Origin: Henckelia pumila
Taxonomy: Eukaryota > Streptophyta > Magnoliopsida > Lamiales > Gesneriaceae
Reading direction: 5' to 3'
Assembly: GCF_033568475.1 (NCBI RefSeq)
Contig: NC_133122.1
Span: 144,784,861-144,848,860 of the forward strand
Length of the DNA stretch: 64,000 nt
In this document: positions 1-10,760 of the stretch, in pieces
Layout of the letters: every line of letters begins with the position of its first letter
Position numbering within the stretch: position 1 is the first letter of the stretch
Translations under genes and position numbers: made by a program
The notes under the pieces: generated by a model
What the model saw: only the letters and a program-made list of their open reading frames with translations
What the model was told of the DNA's origin: nothing
Database searches by the model: none

Positions 1-51
1 AGTCTATCGACTTCCTTTAGAGGGGAGGCTTCATTCTTCTCCAGCATACAC
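1..51 (-). CDS. possible internal exon of a minus-strand gene running off the left edge
   Basis: Read on the minus strand, a pyrimidine-rich tract ends in ACAG near 52. It is followed by 51 nt with one open frame reading about MLEKNEASPLKEVDRL, which looks like ordinary soluble protein. No donor is visible because the window ends. Upstream exons, if any, would lie between about 55 and 700, where I could not find a convincing one. The product is not recognised. This is a weak call based only on the splice-acceptor context and an open frame. Confidence 0.22.
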
Positions 52-1269
52 CTGTCCGATAAAGAAAGAAAAAATAAAACAACTCTTATCGGCCTAAAAA
101 GGAAGTCTTTTAGTTTTTACTTTTAAAAGCCAATTGTTCTTGTCAATCTTGTCTGTGTTGATTGATTCTGATAAGTATATAGTATACATTTGATAGAGAA
201 AATTAAAATGAAAAATAGTAAAAAGAACCATACATAAAGGTTAAACCTTGGTTTCGACAGGGTTCAGTTCAGGGAATTTGTACTTGGATTGACTTTGAGA
301 AATCGGAATTGGGATGATATTTTAGTGGTAAATTGAAAATGAAAAAATAACATATAAATGATCAAAATTGGGAGAGTAAAGCTATTACCAGGGTTATCTT
401 CTTCATTGTTCAATCTCAAAATTGTAATATCTCAAATGGAAGATATATCATGAGATTGAAGCCTGATTTTTTCATGAAAAAGTGAAATGCAAATCTCGAT
501 CGGAATGGGAAATAAATTTTGTACGTATATGAAAAATGAAGTGGGAGAGAGCTTTTGTGAATCAGTTTTCTCTCAGACATGGAGAATAGGTAGGGAGGGG
601 AACGTGGAAAAGGTGAAACTGAAAGTGTGGTGAGTTTTGAAATGTACGTTTTCCATGCAAGGGCAATGAATTCTGACGGAAGAGGCTAAAAGGTAAGGGT
701 AAAATAGAGAAGAAAAAGTTGGTGTCCTCGATACACGTTTTTCATATATGTTGTCTTGTTTTAGTTTTCACACGAATTAAGAAAAATTTGTTGGAAAAGT
801 AAATTTTATATAAACTTTCTATTTTATTCTTATTTAATATATTAAAAAATGATTGCACAATTTTCAAGGTGTAGTTAATAGGGGTATATTAGTAAAGAAG
901 TGTAAAAAAATATTACTAAATATGGTATATGACTATATATTTGGTACAAAAAAAAATGTGGACATTATAATTGGGACGGAGGGAGTATAAAAGTATAGAA
1001 GTATAGATATTAATAAAATTAAAATTCATCAATAAATCAAAATATACAAAACTAAAATATAATTTATTATATTTATAAAAATATTAAAAATAAATATTTT
1101 TTGCATTTAAATATTTAATTAAAATACTACAAAAAAATCATGTCATTTGTCAGAAATGTTTAAACCAAGTACAAAATTTTCGGCAAATCATAATCATGCA
1201 AATCGAGACAATAAGTAAGACCCACGTAATATTGTGTTGCTCCGACCTTCATAGACTACCGATTTTTTT
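52..1269. other. AT-rich non-coding stretch, no gene seen
   Basis: No ORF or family resemblance is visible. If the exon at the left edge is real, the part around 540-640 could be 5' untranslated or promoter sequence of that minus-strand gene. From about 960 onward the sequence is very AT-rich. Confidence 0.4.
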
Positions 1270-1600
1270 CAAATATATATGTGTGTGTGTATTTTCATTT
1301 ATGATATATAATTTTCATGTTGAATAATTTTTCGATTGCATATGGTCTACAATTTTCTTTTATATTATAGTAAATATGAATTTGTATTTTCAATTTTAAT
1401 CAATAAAATAATTTTGAAAAACAAAATGTGTATCTAGTTGAATTTAATAACAATATTGGACTTTTAAAAATTATTTAAAGGGAAAAATTGGCTTTTGAGT
1501 TTGATCATATATCAATTAAATTATTTTTAATATTTTCATGTATCAACTGACGTTTTATCAATAGTTCATGTACGAAAATATTTTTTACCCCTTTTCCGTG
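1270..1600. repeat. truncated right half of a MITE-like repeat family
   Basis: The stretch matches, with moderate divergence, the right half of the element at 2283-3126. Both have a GT microsatellite, then a shared AT-rich body, then the motif TTTTGAGTTTGATCATAT, then two repeats of a phrase like AATAGTTCATGTAC. The left terminal inverted repeat is absent, so this is a broken copy. Confidence 0.6.
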
Positions 1601-1800
1601 TCAACTCCTCTGATATTAATATTGGTTCACTTTCTTGACTCGAAGAGAGTTTCAAACTACACACCCTGCGTGTGATTTCTTCCGAATCCATGAGATGAAA
1701 AAGTTCCCTGGCACAAAGCCCAGGAGAAGACCTATACCAAGATAGGAATAAATAATTTCACAGGAACCCTAGAAGGAAACATGAGAGAATTTTTGTACGT

Positions 1801-1936
<136 letters not shown>

Positions 1937-2282
1937 TAGTTGACCATGCATGGTTAAAAAAAATAGAGTAAAATTCATTTAGGTACACGAACTATATGTA
2001 AAATGTCAAATTGATACACAAACTATTGAGAATGGTTTAATTGGCACATGATTCAACTAAAAAGTCTAATTTATTCTTTAGAATTGATTTTAAGTTCAAT
2101 TATTTTTAATAATAAATTTAACTAAGCGTACATTTTATTTTTTAAATTAATTTTTATTGATTTTAAATTAAAATTTATATTAATTTAAAAATTATAAGAA
2201 ATAAGTATCTTAATATTTTTATAATATATTTATATTGTACTCATTAATAAATTATTTATATTTTTAAATATTAATAATATAT

Positions 2283-2584
2283 AATAAAAGAGTAAAATTC
2301 ATTTTGATATACGAACTATTGGTAAAATGTCAAATTGATACATGAACTATTGAAAATGGTTTAATTGGTACATAATCAACTTATAAAGTCAATTTTACCC
2401 TTTACCTATATTATTTTAAAGTTTAATATTTTTGTTAAATTAAAATAGATAAAAATTTTATTTTTTAAAATTATTTTATTAATACAATTATAAGCATAAC
2501 TTTATATTTATTTAAATTTTATATTATAAATAAGGGCTCATACTTATTGTACGAAAAATTATAAATATTAATTAATACAAACAT

Positions 2585-2666
<82 letters not shown>

Positions 2667-3126
2667 CAATTGATAAATTATATACTCAAAAATAATACAT
2701 ATTACAAATATATAATAAAAGATATTTTTTTGTTTATCTATGTTATAATATTATTATTTATATTAATCAAAATAAAAATGATATATGTGTGTGTGTGTCT
2801 ATTCATTTATGATCTATAAATTTTACGTTGAATATTTTTTTTCGTATACATGATATATATAATCTTATTTTTATAAAATAATTAGTAAATATGAATTAAC
2901 GTTTACAACTATAATTAATACAATAATTTAAAATACTAAAATATTTATGTAGTTCAATTAATTAATTTAATAACAATATTTAACTTAAAATCAATTTAAG
3001 TAAAGGGCAAAATTGACTTTTGAGTTTGATCATATACCAATTAAACCATTTTTAATAGTTCATGTACTAATTTGACATTTTATCAATAGTTCATGTACCA
3101 AAATAATTTTTACTCTATAATAAAAT
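2283..3126. mobile_element. inner MITE-like element with about 120-bp terminal inverted repeats
   Basis: The left arm 2288-2405 and right arm 3000-3120 are inverted copies. Both carry the phrases AAATGTCAAATT, GAACTATTG and AATGGTTTAATTGGTA, and an AAAGTCAATTTT-type inner end. The roughly 0.6-kb interior is AT-rich with AC and AT microsatellites and no ORF. Partial relatives lie at 1270-1600 (right half) and 59286-59640 (left half). Confidence 0.65.
2589..2665. repeat. (AC)n-(AT)n compound microsatellite
   Basis: About 16 AC units are followed by about 22 AT units, inside the MITE-like element. Confidence 0.95.
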
Positions 3127-3766
3127 GGTATTTTTTTGCTATCTATGTAAATAATTATCCATTTAAAAAAATTGATATAAATTATATATTAATAAACCAT
3201 CAACTCAATAAATAAATCATATGCATGACTAAAATATATTTAATAATGATAAAATATAACTAAATAAATATTTAATTCAAGTGCGAGTGAAAATATAAAC
3301 TTATAAATTATTAAATCAAGTGGAGAAATTTTGGGTTATTAGAACTACGTAAATCGAGACAATGAGTAAGATTTTTTTTATGAGATTTGTTTTTCATGAT
3401 CTAATCTTTAATGTTGAAAATTTTTATACCAAATTTTGAAAAACTAAAATGGTGATTATGTTTGTTTCAATCATTTAAACATAAGATCAACAGACTCCAG
3501 TGATATATATATTTTTTATATCAATATATTACAATATTTGTTGTATAATTTGACTTGACAATTGTTTATCATTATTTATATAATTAATTTTTATATAATT
3601 TTTAATAAATATGATATTTTAAAATTTATCAATATAATATTAATTCATATTAATAGTAAAATTGGCCTTTTAATTGGATCATGTACCAATTAAGCCATTT
3701 TCAATAGTTCGTGTACCAATATGATATTTTACCAATAGTTCGTGTACCAAAATATATTTAACTCAA

Positions 3767-4428
3767 AAAAAATATATACCCGATAAGATTGAGGTGTTTT
3801 GGACAAATCCAAAATTATACCATGATTATATATATATATAATTAATATTAATATTGGGTGTTCTTGTTGTATTATTATTAGTGTTGTTGTTGTTGTTGTT
3901 GTTGTTGTTGTATAACTTGTACTTTTAAAAATAACAGAAAAATGTCTTAGGAGATTTTATGAAAGGTAAGATGTAAAATATAACATTGGTGATGGTAACA
4001 TTGTGACTATGCATTTGTTAGTTAGAGACGGCTTTGAACTATTAATTTGGATTTTGCGTGTTGTTCGTATGTTCCTAGGAGAACCATGTTTTTACAACTA
4101 AATAATTCTTTAAACTTATTTCAGTGATCCTTCAAAAAAAAAAACTTATAATTTCAGTGATAGAAACAACAACATATTTTATTACTATTGCAAATTATAA
4201 TTTTTGTATTTGAACGTTTAGGTTTTGGCATTTAGCAAAAACAAATTACCAAGAAAAATTTTGCATGAATTTTCAGGTTACACCCCAACTACTACGTCCA
4301 AGATAATAAAGATGGTTGAGACCGAACAAAGGAGAAAGGTAAGTGAGAAAAATAGCCATATTGAAACAGGTCATACATGAGGGTACGCCCAAGGAGACAG
4401 GGGGCCTCGAAAAATATTAGTAACAAAA
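3767..4428. other. non-coding stretch with a (TTG)n microsatellite
   Basis: No gene or family resemblance was seen. A TTG trinucleotide run lies at about 3883-3911. Confidence 0.5.
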
Positions 4429-4936
4429 TCTCTTACTATATTATTAAGGGCCCGTTTGGTTTCAAAAGCTAGGCAAAAAAAGCACTTTTTTAAATTCTTT
4501 TCATTTAATAAAGTGTTTGGTTGACCAAAAAAGTGCTTAAATAAGCACTTTTTTAAGTCAAAATTAGAGCTTTTTCAAAAGCCAAAAATTATAGCTTAAA
4601 AAAGTGCTTTTTTTAAAAAAATGTCTACCAAATCCAAACGGGGCTTAAGTCTAAGCACCCTATATCAATTGATTTTGGTGTCATGGTGAATTATCACCAA
4701 TTTATTCCTTTATACCCCTCATCACTCTCTCTCTCTCAACTTCCTTCCCACTTCTCACTACTTCCAACAACCTCCATCCTCCGAATTTCCCATCCACTAT
4801 TTACAATATATTTTTTTGAATTTATTTTTATTTCTGTTTTGTATTATTTATGAATTAAAGATATAAATACTTTTAAATATCTAATTTTCGTCATTTTCAT
4901 GTTTTACACACGCATCGCGTGTGCCACGAAGACTAG
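4429..4936 (+). mobile_element. short non-autonomous Helitron
   Basis: The 5' end reads A|TCTCTTACTATATT, the TC start expected of plant Helitrons. The 3' end has a 7-bp-stem hairpin (CACACGC-ATC-GCGTGTG) followed after about 12 nt by CTAG. Both termini closely match those of the larger element at 5630-10310, so they are one family. The base after CTAG is C, not the usual T, which suggests a flank mutation. A MITE occupies the first third. No ORF is present. Confidence 0.7.
4449..4644. mobile_element. MITE nested in the short Helitron
   Basis: Terminal inverted repeats GGCCCGTTTGG and CCAAACGGGGC flank about 196 bp rich in AAAAAGTGCTTTTT-type palindromes. The flanks show a direct repeat TTAAG (4444-4448 and 4645-4649). 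Such termini are common in plant hAT- or Harbinger-type MITEs. The repeated TTA could be a 3-bp Harbinger-type duplication extended by chance. Confidence 0.7.
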
Positions 4937-5597
4937 CATTTATAATTGTTTCAGTTGGATGTTGAAATCTACATGAGTATACGACCAATGTACCAGTCAT
5001 GTTAATAACGGGACAAGAGATCACTCTTCAATCGATACTTGACATTGATATTGCGCAGCCCACACTGGGCCCAAGAAAAAAATAGTATATATGGGCTAAG
5101 AAAATTTTTTTAAAAAAAAAACTTTTGAAGCCCCTGCACACAGGCCATGAGTCAAGCCAATTTTGTTTTTTATTCGGCTTGCAGGGCACTACACAAATTA
5201 CTTAACTTAGGCTTCTTATTTCTACTACGTAGGGACGTTCAAAACCCCTCCACTTTTCGTCGTTGTGATTCGTCCGACCAATATCATACCATCAGTTTTT
5301 TGCTTTCATTCTAGATTGAGCTTCTTATTTAGGTATGTAAAAATGGACTTAGGCAAGTAATTTTTTATTTTTGTTTGTGATGATATATTGCGTTTCAAAT
5401 TGAAATTTTTTCCATCGTATAGGCCAAAAGAATGTGAAAAGGGGTATTTTGTTAGGTCATATGCTTCATAATATTATATATCTTTATGGGGGAAATTTTT
5501 GTAAGCATCAAATTATATAAATTTTTTTTAATGTCGATTGATATTTTAGTATTGTGTGAGGGTAGTTATAAACTTTAAAATGCATCGTACGTTGAGT

Positions 5598-5629
<32 letters not shown>
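4937..5629. other. non-coding stretch ending in a (TAA)n microsatellite
   Basis: No gene was seen. The TAA run at about 5600-5629 continues after the following Helitron at 10311-10320. It was therefore the insertion site. Confidence 0.55.
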
Positions 5630-5630
<1 letters not shown>

Positions 5631-5917
5631 CTTTTACTATTTATTAAACGTGCGTAGCTTATAAAAATTGTTGGTGTCCTGATCTGTTATCTAATTACCC
5701 AAAAATACCCCTGCAACACGTTTCTTTCTCAAATCAACACACGTTCTTCTTCACCACCTCCCACGTCAAAACCATCGTCTCTCTCAAACCAAAAGCTCGC
5801 AGAATCAGATTTGAAACCAAATCAGATTTTTTGAAACAAAAAATTCGCAAATCAAGCATGGTGGCCGATAACACTAATTGAATTGGAATAAGTCAACAAT
5901 TCTTTATACGATTCTTT

Positions 5918-6073
5918 ACACTCATTTATATTTGGATTCCTAAGATCCCCGAAGTCATTCTTCCAAAGGATATTGTCCTTCGTTTAGCTTCTGCCCTTAG
6001 GCTTCAATTTAATGCAGGTGTTGCTATCCTTCGCGATATTGCTTCTGGGAAAGATCTAAAGAAATTTTTAGCA
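5918..6073 (+). pseudogene. captured exon fragment of a reticulon-like (RTNLB) gene
   Basis: One frame reads through PKIPEVILPKDIVLRLASAL and then a segment ending in ILRDIASGKDLKKFLA, followed at once by a GTAAGT splice donor at 6074. This matches the segment of plant reticulon-like B proteins that links the two hydrophobic hairpins of the reticulon homology domain. There K-x-P-E-V, a SALR-like helix and IASG-DLKKFL are typical. Reticulons shape tubular ER. Only one exon edge and its intron start are kept, inside a Helitron. There is no start codon or partner exon, so no functional product is expected. Part of the exon (GTTGCTATCCTTCGCGATAT) is duplicated at about 6170-6190. Confidence 0.65.
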
Positions 6074-6234
6074 GTAAGTTGGGAAAACTGACCAATCTGT
6101 TGGTTTTATTTATCAATTATCGATGCAGTGGGCGAGGATGACACATTTCTGAGACCTTAAAATGTTGTGTTGCTATCCTTCGCGATATTGTTTCATGGTG
6201 CATCTTCTGCGAGAAAAGAAAACACAGTAGTATT

Positions 6235-7290
6235 GTTTTCTATATGTTTGTTGTTTGATCTCACGAATTTCCGGTTCAATTTATGTTTTTCTTAACTCTT
6301 TTCTTTTTTATTTCAGTTAGTTTTATACAATGGCTTCTGCACATCAACCAAGTGCTTCCTTCGATGAATAGCGCTTCCTGCTCGACGAATTGCCAGAGAG
6401 AACTTCCATAGCTATATGTTTGCTGTTTGTTCTCGCTAATTTTGGGTTCACTTCCTATTTTTCTTACCTCTTTCTTTTTTTATTTCAGTTAGTTTTATAC
6501 AATGTTTTCTGCACATCAACCGTGAGCAACAAATTCTTCATGGTGATGGAATCTGCTTCTTCAATGGCAAGTGCATTTTTGCTTTGCCCCTTTGATTTTT
6601 ATTTTTTAATGTTTTGATGGAAAGTATTTTTTGTTGAATTTTGTGGTTTGGGATGGATTTTTTTGGTTATTTGGAATTTATTGGTGTTAAGATAAGTTGC
6701 TGCTGTTTGATGAGGATTTTTAATGGTGTTTTTTGAACTTTGGCCGTGTGAAAATATTATTTTTAATGCTTTGATTTGTTATGAATATATTGATTTTGCA
6801 GGACTTTGTTTATTTGGAATAAGTTATTGTTTGGCATGTTTGATAGAGAATTTATTTTTATTGTTTTTTGTTCTCATATTTTGGCAATGTCCGTAGAATG
6901 CGTGAATGTGTGTAAGTTTCAGAAAGGAGAAGTGAGTGGAAAGTATGATTGAAGTATGCTTTCATGTGCTTCAGTTTCTATTTTTCTTACCTCTTTGCTT
7001 TCTGATTTCAGTTAGTTTTATGCAACGGTCTTCGCATACCAACCAAATGTTTTCTTCGATGAACAACGCTTCCTGCTCGACGAATTGCTAGAGAGAACTT
7101 CCATAACTATATGTTGTTGTTTGATCTCAGGAATTTTGAGTTCAGTTACTGTTCTTACCTTTTTGTTTTCTTATTTCAGTTAGTTTTATATGACAGGTTC
7201 TGCACATCAACCAAATGTTTCCTTGGATGAACAATGCTTCCTGCTCGACGAATTGCCAGAGAGAACTTCCATAGAATCGGAGCACTTTCT
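6235..7290 (+). repeat. repeated modules of about 170 bp inside the Helitron
   Basis: The phrase TTTCAGTTAGTTTTAT occurs near 6313, 6485, 7008 and 7176 (spacing 172 and 168 within pairs). The phrase GAATTGCCAGAGAGAACTTC occurs near 6385, 7080 and 7250. Each module looks like an intron end plus a short exon beginning CACATCAACC. The best open frame (DELPERTSI) is not recognised. The third module continues open to about 7310, while the first has an in-frame TAG. Confidence 0.6.
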
Positions 7291-8681
7291 GGCCCTTATC
7301 CCTTTTGCTTGAAGACTTCAGCCACTAGCCCACATTTTCTACTGCCGCAAACGAGACTGACATGACCAAACTTGCTCAGGTATCAATTGTGAAACTGATG
7401 TAATTACTTCTCACTTTTTTTACTAATCAATTCGTATTGATGATCTATGAGTTTTTTATTTGTTTGGAGCTTAGTTACTGTTATGTATAAGCAAATAAAA
7501 TTGGTGCATCTGACTTTTTTGAGACATAATTACCTCACTTCAAATGGTATTAAAATACTATATTGGTTGAATAGCTTCATAGTATAGTAATACTGTTTTG
7601 GTAAAATTGATGAAAGTAACCTCAACTTCATGAATGCTAGGTTAATTGATGCTTCTAACCAATATAGTTTTTTTTTAAAAAAATGTATTAAAAATGCTTC
7701 TAACTAATATAATATTTCTTTTTGTGATATTTGAAATATTTCATATATCGAACAAATAGAGCTTGAATTTTAACTCAAATTCAACTAATATCTCCAATAT
7801 TCAATTTCAACTCTAATTTTAACTCTTGGTAATTAGAGAAACTTCAAGCTCGAATTAAAATATAAATAGAGATATCAGTATTCAATTTATGGACACAGTA
7901 AGTTAAGCAAGCCGATACAATATTGTACTATAGCATATTTGTGAATTTGCATCCGTAGAACAAACAAAAGAATTAAATGCTTACTATTTCTCAATGCAAA
8001 AAGCAAAGTTTCTCAGTTGTCTTTACCTTCAATTTTCCTAGGCCATGACATTAAGCCAGAGGTCCCAACTCAATAAACGGAAACAACAATAGCGAAGATC
8101 ACAATTACATTGAGTAACTGAGTAAGATCAGTATATTATTGAATTCTTCAATATTCATTGGTAAGTGTGTCATGTGTGTATATATGTAAGTTCATATTTC
8201 CTTATTTATAAATTAATATATACATTCATAAATTAATATATTAATTCATAAATTTATAAATTAACATACTTGATTGAAAACCCGGGTAATTAATCAGGAG
8301 TTGTGCTGTCCGATGCCGATGAATGAAAACCCGAGTAATTAATTTATTATTTGCACCCCTTTCTTACCCCCAATTTGTTGTTTTTCATCCAGTTAAAATT
8401 TTTTCTCCTGAATTGAAATTTCAACCGGCTCTTTCATATGTTTTTGTGTACTGATTTGTATGCCAATGGGTTTCTGCATTTAAGTGCCCAAAATCTATGT
8501 TTGCTCTTGCTTTTGTTATTGTATGTATGTTAGTATGTGTATATGTTTGTGTTTTCGGTCGTGTTTCTGGGTTGTGTAAAAAGCGTGTCCATTTGACACG
8601 TCTCTATTTGCTAGCTGACCAACGGTACACAAGAATTCATTGTGGTACCAAAATTTCTGATTCATTCTTTTTTGATTGGAT

Positions 8682-8890
8682 GTTTGTTGGATTTAATATG
8701 CGATACAAACAAGGTTTGTTCCAATGAGGTTTATTCATTGTGCCGATAGTTCTGGTTCGTTTGGTTTGTATTGTGCGTTTGTTGGATTTAATATGCGATA
8801 CAAACAAGGTTTGTTCCAATGAGGTTTATTCATTGTGCCGATAGTTCTGGTTCGTTTGGTTTGTATTGTGCGTTGGTTGGATTTAATATG
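8682..8890. repeat. 95-bp tandem duplication in the Helitron
   Basis: Two almost identical 95-bp units start at 8682 and 8777 (TTTGTTGGATTTAATATGCG). A third start at 8872 diverges after about 20 nt. Confidence 0.85.
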
Positions 8891-10310
8891 TGCTACCAAG
8901 TGTATGAATTGATTCGATTTGTTGTTAATGTTAATTTGAAGGAATTTTTTTATGTTTGTTATGAGGTTGATGCGATATTAATTGCGGTGATTGTGACTTC
9001 AAAAAGTTTACATTGATGCTCTTTCTTATTTCATGAGTAAAACCAGATTTTGCGCTATTGGTGTCTTTTCCAACCTTATATTTAGATTACAGAGATCGCT
9101 TGCTGCGAACTGGAAATTTATCGTCCATTGCGATGATATTGGTGTGCATTTTCCAAGTTCACACATGAAAAATGTGATATATTTGATATATGTAAGTTTC
9201 ATATTAAATGAATTCAGTTTACAAAAGTTAAAATAACTTACTTTTTTCACCTCCAGAAATTATCTTTTACTTGATCGGGTGTTTGGTTTAAAATCTTCAA
9301 CCTACACACTAGCTATCTCACGCATTTTCTGCATGAATGAGCCATTGGAGAAGAGGTACGCAAATTTTTTATTTTTTTTAAATTCAATATATTTAAATCT
9401 CTTTGTTGTATATATGATTACAAAAGTAAAAATGGATGGCTAAATATTAAATATTATTTCCTAAATATTTTCATGTCTTACGTTTTTAACATAATTTTTA
9501 GTTTTTAAATTTGCTTTTTAAAAAATGTTAATTTCTATTTAATTTTCAGATTTGGCTTTTACCCAATCTACTTTTGAATTTTAAAATTTGAAAATTTGGA
9601 GTGAAAATCATAACCCATCGGTGCAAATTCATTATGATCATTTATCAATTGGTTTAAATCTCATTTTATTAACACTAACTATTATTTTTTATTTCACGAA
9701 TTTAAATAAAGTGTTTTGTGTTTTAAATTATTTTTTTTAAAAAAAATTAATACAATTTTCCACTTTACGTTTTCACTCAATCTTTGTATTCTAAGTTAAA
9801 ATTTTAAAACTACTTCAAATTTGACAATAAGGAGTGAGAATCAACAGAGATAGGAACAAATTTATTATGCTTATTGAATATTACTTTAATGTAATATAAT
9901 AAATTCTTAATTTATAATTGTTATTCTTGCAGTTCTACGATCATCGCAGTCATAAGTAAGAAGACAAGTTCTGACAAATTGTTTCAAATAATTATATCTC
10001 AAGTTTATAATGAGATACATTTAAAAGTTTTATATTTAGTTTTTATAAATAAGTGAAAAGTAGGGGATAAAACATTCTTCAATGTGAAGGTGAATATTTT
10101 ATTCTTTCGATTTATTTTTTAAAATAACGGTAGCTACTCAATTTAAAACATTTATTGATCTTCTAACTTTCAATATCTTTGGTGATATTAATATGGGTAC
10201 ATATCACAAACAATAATTTTATAATAAAAATCTCATTGTATCATATTAAATAATTTATATTAAAATTTAATGATCATTTCACACACGCAACGCGTGTGCC
10301 CCATCGCTAG

Positions 10311-10760
10311 TAATAATAATAGAAGCTATGTGGAGAAAAATATATCACTAATAGTTTTTTTTTGAAGAGGATATATCACTAATAGTTGATCATGAAAAAA
10401 ATTCAAAATATGAAGACTCGAAAAGAATAATTGTAAAATAATTATTTTGTGATGTTTAATTATTAGTTAAGATTTTATATTTTTTTGCTTTGTTAATTAT
10501 AGTATAGTATATCGTCGCCTGCAGTGAATCACAATCCTAGCTTCGCCCCTGATTGATAATGCTCTGATATACATGTCATTCTCTAGTGTATTACAAAATC
10601 GTCTAAACGTACGTGATACGAAAATTTTTCAAAATTCAAGTACAATGTCATGCCAATATTTTTCCTCATATAATCATTCCAGTAAGGGATGATATTCTAC
10701 ATGGAATTCTATCAATCCCAATTTTTTTTTTCCTTTTACGAGCTTGCACTAGTTGATATA
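10311..10760. other. non-coding spacer between Helitron and tandem array
   Basis: It begins with the continuation of the TAA microsatellite. A short direct repeat (ATATCACTAATAGTT) lies at about 10340-10385. No gene was seen. Confidence 0.5.

Larger units (their letters stand above)
1966..3766. mobile_element. outer MITE-like element with long terminal inverted repeats, split by a relative
   Basis: The left arm (about 1966-2085: AGTAAAATTCATTTAGGTAC and two CGAACTAT/CAAACTATTG phrases) is the reverse complement of the right arm (about 3650-3766). The arms are about 110-120 bp. They enclose a closely related element at 2283-3126. The simplest reading is one family member inserted into another. 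No coding capacity was seen, and the exact termini and TSD are unclear because of decay. Confidence 0.55.
5630..10310 (+). mobile_element. 4.7-kb non-autonomous Helitron with captured gene fragments
   Basis: The 5' terminus is A|TCTTTTACTATTTATTAAAC. The 3' terminus has the hairpin CACACGC-AAC-GCGTGTG, then CCCCATCG, then CTAG|T. Flanking A and T and the lack of a target duplication fit Helitron insertion. The TAA microsatellite on both sides confirms the boundaries. No Rep/helicase ORF is visible, so it is non-autonomous. It carries a recognisable reticulon exon (5918-6073), repeated intron-exon-like modules (6235-7290) and other unrecognised transcribed-looking DNA. Short ORFs at 6390-6617, 8497-8727, 8819-9016 and 9033-9236 have no convincing family. 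Confidence 0.75.

Noticed and set aside
6390..6617. 75-codon + strand ORF with hydrophobic stretch
   Set aside because: It lies across repeated intron-like modules in a Helitron. Composition is T-rich and no family is recognised.
8497..9250. Short ORFs on both strands
   Set aside because: They overlap a 95-bp tandem duplication and each other, with no domain or splice context.
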